A stretch of DNA of 7,971 bases from contig CANQCM010000041.1 of assembly GCA_947589625.1 (NCBI GenBank), positions 1 to 7,971 on the forward strand. Reading direction: 5' to 3'. Positions 4,418-7,971 of this stretch are shown in pieces. Under the pieces are notes generated by a model, which did not search any database, was not told the origin of the DNA, and was given only the letters and a program-made list of their open reading frames with translations. Position 1 is the first letter of the stretch, and every line of letters starts with the position of its first letter. This DNA comes from an uncultured Alphaproteobacteria bacterium. Its GTDB lineage: Bacteria; Pseudomonadota; Alphaproteobacteria; Rs-D84. Position numbers and translations under genes: made by a program.

Positions 4418-4445
4418 TTGCAATAGGAAAATAATCATATAAAAT
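4418..4445 (+). promoter_or_regulatory. Candidate promoter of the autotransporter gene
   Basis: TTGCAA (4418-4423) and TAAAAT (4440-4445) are spaced by 16 nt. Transcription would start near 4452, immediately before the poly-G tract. The leader would be only about 17 nt and would consist largely of the G run. Confidence 0.5.
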
Positions 4446-4456
4446 CAAAATCTGGC

Positions 4457-4467
4457 GGGGGGGGGAG
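4457..4467 (+). promoter_or_regulatory. Nine-G homopolymer serving as ribosome-binding region (phase-variation candidate)
   Basis: Nine consecutive G (4457-4465) followed by AG lie directly before the ATG at 4469. There is no other Shine-Dalgarno, so the G-rich run must supply the pairing with the CCUCC of 16S rRNA. Runs of 8 or more G are rare in such AT-rich DNA and mutate by replication slippage. A change in length here alters ribosome-binding strength and spacing, not the reading frame. Confidence 0.7.
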
Positions 4468-4468
4468 T

Positions 4469-6040
4469 ATGAAAAAATTTTCAAAATTTATTTTATATAT
4501 TTTTATGCTTGTTGCATGTAATATGAATGTTGCGTTTGCAGATACAATGAAACAGCCATATTTATCGACAAGAGAGTTAGAGTTTGACGAAGACACAACT
4601 ATCACAGAAAGTGCACATATTGAAATCACCCAGAAGTTAACTATAAAGAACTCATTGCTTATTGATAACAAGGGATTTCTCAAAGCGAATATTTATGTAT
4701 GCAAAGAATGCAGATTATATGTTCAAAACAGTGGTACTTTTAATGCAACATATGATTTTGCCGAGGGTGCCAGATTGACCCAAATTATAACCAGCGATGA
4801 TGAAATTAAATCGATTGGTGTTACATCTGGATTTGATATCGAAGTTCGTAAAGGCAACAAAATTTCAATGAAAAAATTATTTGATTATGGTGTTGATATC
4901 GGAAAATTGGTTTTAGATAATGCGTTGCTGATGTATGATCTGGACGGTTCAATAAATCTTGATTCGTTTCAAATTGTGTTGATTGGCGATGTTATCATTT
5001 ATGTAAATTCCATAGATGATATAAAAGGTAAAGATGTTTTGAAAAATGTTTCTGGCGATGGACGCGTTTCGTTTTATACCATGGACGACCAGCCATTAAG
5101 TTCTGTTCAATCAAAAGTTGAGGATAATGCTGTGCGTGCAGATATTGTTCATGAAACAGATTATGATAAAAATCACAAGGGTGAACCGTTGTATGAATTT
5201 CTGGATTTATTGCGCGAAGTAAACCCCGATTCTAAATTGTTGCAACATTTGGACAGCACATACGATATGGCAGAATTTAACAGGATTTTACATGAATCGG
5301 TGATAACCAACCCTATAAATTTAATGCGCCCGATACGCGAATTTAATGCGATGAAATCATATTCAGACTTCTCAAATTATGATGTTGGTAATGTGAATCT
5401 GGTGCCAATTTATATGAGTGCAGATAATTTCTATCTGGCGGGTTTGCAATTTGCGTTATATGGTCGCATTTCAGATTCTGTAAATGTCAGTGCCGCGGTA
5501 TATGGTGCATATGGCGACTATTCTGATGATTTGGACGATTATTCAATGACGACTTTTGGTGGAAATGTCGGATTAAAATATGATAATGACCATTTTGTTT
5601 TCAGAAATTTAATTGGTGGCGGTCATTCTGTCTTTGATGCAGGATTGGTATTTGATGGCACACATGCAATTACTAAACCCAGTGGTATAAATGTTTATGG
5701 CGCGTCTGATATTGGTTACAGATTGCATGCGTCAGATAATATAAACATATTGCCGTTTATTGGCGCGGTTGCAGATTATGAAACAGTTGAAAAATTTCAC
5801 GATACTGATTTTCGTGGGCGCGGTGGTGGTGAATTTTCTTATCATACAAATGGCGAAGAAATAAATTATGAATATTCTGCAATGGCGGCATATGAAACAG
5901 ACGGCGCAATGAGTTTTATATTGCGCATCGGCGCGTTATCTGAATTTGATGCTGCCGGCGCAGATGTCAGCATTGGCGTTCGTCATGATGAATTTGCCAC
6001 ATCTTATCAAATAATGCTGAATGGCAAGATTTCATTTTAA
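4469..6040 (+). CDS. Autotransporter-like surface protein (short passenger plus C-terminal beta-barrel)
   Basis: This 523-residue protein has a Sec signal peptide (MKKFSKF, hydrophobic core, AFA cleavage after residue 24). Residues ~35-205 are short alternating strands with the hydrophobic pattern of a small beta-helical passenger (for example ITQKLTIKNSLLIDNKGFLK, LVLDNALLMYDLDG). Residues ~235-300 are helical and Asp/Glu-rich and may be the linker that crosses the barrel. From about 310 to 523 there are barrel strands with Gly/aromatic alternation (FALYGRISDSVNVSAAVYGA, GGNVGLKY, VYGASDIGYRL, SFILRIGALSEF), ending NGKISF with terminal Phe, like autotransporter beta-domains. A LVAC at 14-17 resembles a lipobox but lies inside the signal peptide. 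The start is fixed by the in-frame ATG right after the poly-G tract. The stop overlaps that of miaB on the other strand. The role is probably surface adhesion or antigenic display. Confidence 0.8.
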   Translation: MKKFSKFILYIFMLVACNMNVAFADTMKQPYLSTRELEFDEDTTITESAHIEITQKLTIKNSLLIDNKGFLKANIYVCKECRLYVQNSGTFNATYDFAEGARLTQIITSDDEIKSIGVTSGFDIEVRKGNKISMKKLFDYGVDIGKLVLDNALLMYDLDGSINLDSFQIVLIGDVIIYVNSIDDIKGKDVLKNVSGDGRVSFYTMDDQPLSSVQSKVEDNAVRADIVHETDYDKNHKGEPLYEFLDLLREVNPDSKLLQHLDSTYDMAEFNRILHESVITNPINLMRPIREFNAMKSYSDFSNYDVGNVNLVPIYMSADNFYLAGLQFALYGRISDSVNVSAAVYGAYGDYSDDLDDYSMTTFGGNVGLKYDNDHFVFRNLIGGGHSVFDAGLVFDGTHAITKPSGINVYGASDIGYRLHASDNINILPFIGAVADYETVEKFHDTDFRGRGGGEFSYHTNGEEINYEYSAMAAYETDGAMSFILRIGALSEFDAAGADVSIGVRHDEFATSYQIMLNGKISF

Positions 6041-7335
6041 TCGGAAATTTTTCCGCGTAAAGATGCCTTGGACGCAGCGGTTATTTTTATGTCTGCAATA
6101 TCGGGCGCAGAATTTTGCGCAATATTTACAATACACTGTTGCATATATGGCGTACGATAAACAGTATTGCGACCTGTTTTATCGGCGCCTTCGCGCATAC
6201 ATGACAATGTTTTTCCAACGCATGTGTCATTAAATTCACGCTGTATATCGTTTAACAATGCGTCAAGTTTTGCCAACCGCTCTTTCTTGATGTTTTCTGG
6301 AATCTGATTTGGCATAACTGCGGCGGCGGTATGTGGGCGCGGCGAATATTTGAAAGAATAAGAATTTATGTATTTAATGCGCCGTGCTATTTCCATTGTC
6401 TGATTGAAATCATCGTCCGATTCGTCTGGGAAACCAACAATAAAATCACTGGATATTTGAATGTCGGGACGCGCCGCACGCAATTTATCAATAATATCTA
6501 TATATAGTTTTAACGAATACGGACGGTTCATTCTTGTCAATACGTTTTCCGAACCGCTTTGTATAGGCATGTTTAGGAACGGTAATAATTTAGGTTCGGT
6601 GCGAAACAGATCAATTAAATCGTCTGTCATTTCGGTTGGATAACTGGACGTGAATCTGATTCGTTTTATGGCGTCTATCTGGGCTGTTTCGCGAATTAAA
6701 TCGGACAGTGCGTTTTTGCCGTTTTGTTTATAGCCATTTACATTTTGACCCAGAAAACAAATTTCTAGTGCGCCAGTATCTGCGGCGTGACGAACATCGC
6801 GCATAACATCGTCAAAATCGCGCGAAATTTCACGACCGCGTGTGTATGGAACAATGCAATATGTGCAACAATGATTACAGCCTTCTTGGATTGGAATGTA
6901 TGCCAATAATGGCGATTTTTCCATCTGGGGCAGGGCATCAAATTTTTCCAGCCCTGACATATCAATGTTTAACAATTTTGCGTCAGGGTTTTCTAATATA
7001 TCTGGCAAGCGATGATAACTTTGTGGCCCCAAGACAAAATTCAAATCTGGTATGCGGCGAAATGCGTCTGCGCCCGATTCGCGTGCAACGCAACCAACAA
7101 TGCCGAATAACGCATCAGGCTTTTTTGCCAAACGAATGCGTCCCAATGCAGAATAAACTTTTTCAGTTGCCTTGGCACGTACGGCGCATGTGTTAAGAAT
7201 TATAATGTCTGCATCGGTAACATCAGGCGTTTGAATCATACCGCGTGCGTTTAACATTGCGGCAATTCGCATGCCATCATAAACATTCATTTGACAGCCA
7301 AATGTCTGAATGAAAAATTTTTTTGCACGAATCAT
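6037..7335 (-). CDS. miaB: tRNA-2-methylthio-N6-dimethylallyladenosine synthase MiaB
   Basis: MiaB is a radical-SAM methylthiotransferase that adds the 2-methylthio group to i6A37 of tRNAs reading UNN codons. The order is standard. The UPF0004 domain has cluster cysteines Cys14 (TFGCQMN), Cys50 (LNTCAVR) and Cys82 (VGCVA). The radical-SAM domain has the CxxxCxxC cluster at Cys153, Cys157 and Cys160 (EGCNHCCTYC, followed by the typical VPYTRGRE). LGQNVNGY is at 195-202 and SSDFIVGFPDE at 295-305. A TRAM-like tail runs from about 372 to 428. At 432 residues it is slightly shorter than E. coli MiaB, mostly in the TRAM region. LNMPIQSGS has Asn254 where many homologues have His. The start codon overlaps the stop of the upstream small gene as ATGA and has no Shine-Dalgarno of its own, which suggests translational coupling. 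Confidence 0.96.
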   Translation of the reverse strand: MIRAKKFFIQTFGCQMNVYDGMRIAAMLNARGMIQTPDVTDADIIILNTCAVRAKATEKVYSALGRIRLAKKPDALFGIVGCVARESGADAFRRIPDLNFVLGPQSYHRLPDILENPDAKLLNIDMSGLEKFDALPQMEKSPLLAYIPIQEGCNHCCTYCIVPYTRGREISRDFDDVMRDVRHAADTGALEICFLGQNVNGYKQNGKNALSDLIRETAQIDAIKRIRFTSSYPTEMTDDLIDLFRTEPKLLPFLNMPIQSGSENVLTRMNRPYSLKLYIDIIDKLRAARPDIQISSDFIVGFPDESDDDFNQTMEIARRIKYINSYSFKYSPRPHTAAAVMPNQIPENIKKERLAKLDALLNDIQREFNDTCVGKTLSCMREGADKTGRNTVYRTPYMQQCIVNIAQNSAPDIADIKITAASKASLRGKISD

Positions 7336-7535
7336 TTAGATTTATTTTTACGATGATGAATAATATTTGCCTTCAGATTTTTGTATGCTTTAACACTTTT
7401 CGTGACAGACACATTGTGCAACTTTTTTTCATCAGTTTTATTTAGTTGCATTATGTTCACTGGTTTAGTCCCATATTGAACGCCAGTTATTCTGTTGTCT
7501 TCAATAATAGATATAACATTGATAGTTTTTTTCAT
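7332..7535 (-). CDS. Small basic protein of unknown function between gatB and miaB
   Basis: This 67-residue protein is not recognised. It starts MKKTINVISIIEDNRITGVQYG, a hydrophobic-polar alternation that could be a short beta-hairpin. From about residue 40 it is very Lys/His-rich and ends HHRKNKSK, so it is strongly basic and could bind nucleic acid. The ATG at 7535 has AGGTG 6 nt upstream (7542-7546) and is preferred over the in-frame GTG at 7544. The start lies 13 nt after the gatB stop. Its own stop overlaps the miaB start codon as ATGA (7332-7335), so it is part of the operon and probably sets miaB translation. It could have a ribosome- or tRNA-related role by context, but this is inference. 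Confidence 0.7.
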   Translation of the reverse strand: MKKTINVISIIEDNRITGVQYGTKPVNIMQLNKTDEKKLHNVSVTKSVKAYKNLKANIIHHRKNKSK

Positions 7536-7548
7536 ATTTGTCACCTGA

Positions 7549-7971
7549 TTATAATTTTTTCTTTAAGATTTCGTTTACAACTGACGGATTTGCTGTTCCA
7601 TTTGTCGCACGCATTACCGCGCCAACAAAGAACCCCAGCAATCCAACCTTGCCACCACGATATTGCGCAACTTGGTCTGGATTTTTTGCAATAACATCAT
7701 CTACCACTTTTTCAATTGCAGATGTGTCGGTCATTTGTTTCATGCCAAATTTATCTGCGATATCGCGTGGTGTGCCACTTTCACCATCAAGCATTTTTAT
7801 AAATATTTCTTTGGCTTGTTTTCCGTTAATTTCATTTGCCAAAATCATATCTACCAAAATACCTAAATCAGACGGTGTAATAATCCGCGCTGTACCACAG
7901 TCAGATGCATCAAGCGCGTTTTTAATGTCCCAATTTTCTGGGTGGGCAAACAGTTCACTTATCATCCAATT
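7549..7971 (-). CDS. gatB: Aspartyl/glutamyl-tRNA amidotransferase subunit B, C-terminal part
   Basis: The 5' end lies beyond the right edge; about 140 C-terminal residues are visible. GatB is the kinase and transamidase subunit that, with GatA and GatC, turns mischarged Glu-tRNA(Gln) and Asp-tRNA(Asn) into the amidated forms. The visible part is the helical linker (NWMISELFAHPENW, then ITPSDLGILVDMILANEING) and the GatB/YqeY tRNA-binding domain. The latter has KQAKEIFIKMLDGESGTPRDIA, VVDDVIAKNPDQVAQYRGGK and the conserved ending GFFVGAVMRATNGTANPSVVNEIL. The ATG at 7965 is internal: the frame stays open to the edge with Asn-Trp before it. It is the first visible gene of a gatB - small ORF - miaB operon, ending in TAA at 7549-7551. 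Confidence 0.95.
   Translation of the reverse strand, partial: NWMISELFAHPENWDIKNALDASDCGTARIITPSDLGILVDMILANEINGKQAKEIFIKMLDGESGTPRDIADKFGMKQMTDTSAIEKVVDDVIAKNPDQVAQYRGGKVGLLGFFVGAVMRATNGTANPSVVNEILKKKL

Noticed and set aside
4511..4522. Lipobox-like LVAC in the autotransporter signal peptide (and LMAC in the barrel protein)
   Set aside because: Both lie within the hydrophobic core, are followed by an AFA signal peptidase I site, and belong to beta-barrel proteins that are not lipidated there.
4435..4683. Minus-strand ORF ending in a poly-Pro stretch
   Set aside because: The prolines come from the complement of the G tract. It is antisense to the autotransporter signal peptide and has no support of its own.

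Overview
The window looks like an AT-rich Gram-negative bacterium, most likely an uncultured, host-associated alphaproteobacterium. The basis is threefold. Several proteins have Sec signal peptides and outer-membrane beta-barrel C-termini. There is a GatB amidotransferase subunit and a MiaB. At the left edge are palindromic repeats of the GTCAT...CTTGACCC...CCAG kind that are frequent in Alphaproteobacteria. The lineage is inference. No rRNA, tRNA, CRISPR array, transposase or phage gene was seen.

Layout from left to right. Positions 1-134 hold a cluster of small palindromes. A minus-strand gene (135-656) encodes a secreted cysteine-rich protein. Its 283-nt upstream region (657-939) has no large gene but is full of RNA structure: an intrinsic terminator, mutually exclusive stems, a second terminator just before the start codon and a possible 14-codon leader ORF. 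Next is a minus-strand short-chain dehydrogenase of the E. coli YghA type (940-1833). It is divergent from a plus-strand outer-membrane barrel protein (2035-2640, with its own terminator). A four-helix membrane protein of the DUF2798 kind follows (2820-3254), and its 5' leader contains a strong terminator-like hairpin. A bidirectional terminator separates it from a convergent 118-residue Dps-like protein (3282-3638).

That Dps-like gene is divergent from a lipoprotein (3820-4365) whose fold pattern resembles Cu/Zn superoxide dismutase but which lacks the metal-binding histidines. The two share a 181-nt promoter region rich in inverted repeats. An autotransporter-like surface protein follows (4469-6040), and its ribosome-binding region is a run of nine G, a classical signature of phase variation. 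On the minus strand, a translation-related operon enters from the right edge: gatB (3' part), a small basic protein of unknown function, and miaB. The last two overlap by ATGA. The miaB stop codon overlaps the autotransporter stop codon, with no terminator between them.

Taken together this is core translation and tRNA-modification genes next to an accessory block of cell-envelope and stress proteins (two barrels, one secreted Cys-rich protein, one lipoprotein, one Dps-like protein, one SDR). The best leads are the poly-G tract before the autotransporter, the two structured leaders (before the Cys-rich protein and the DUF2798 protein), and the divergent Dps-like / SOD-like pair.
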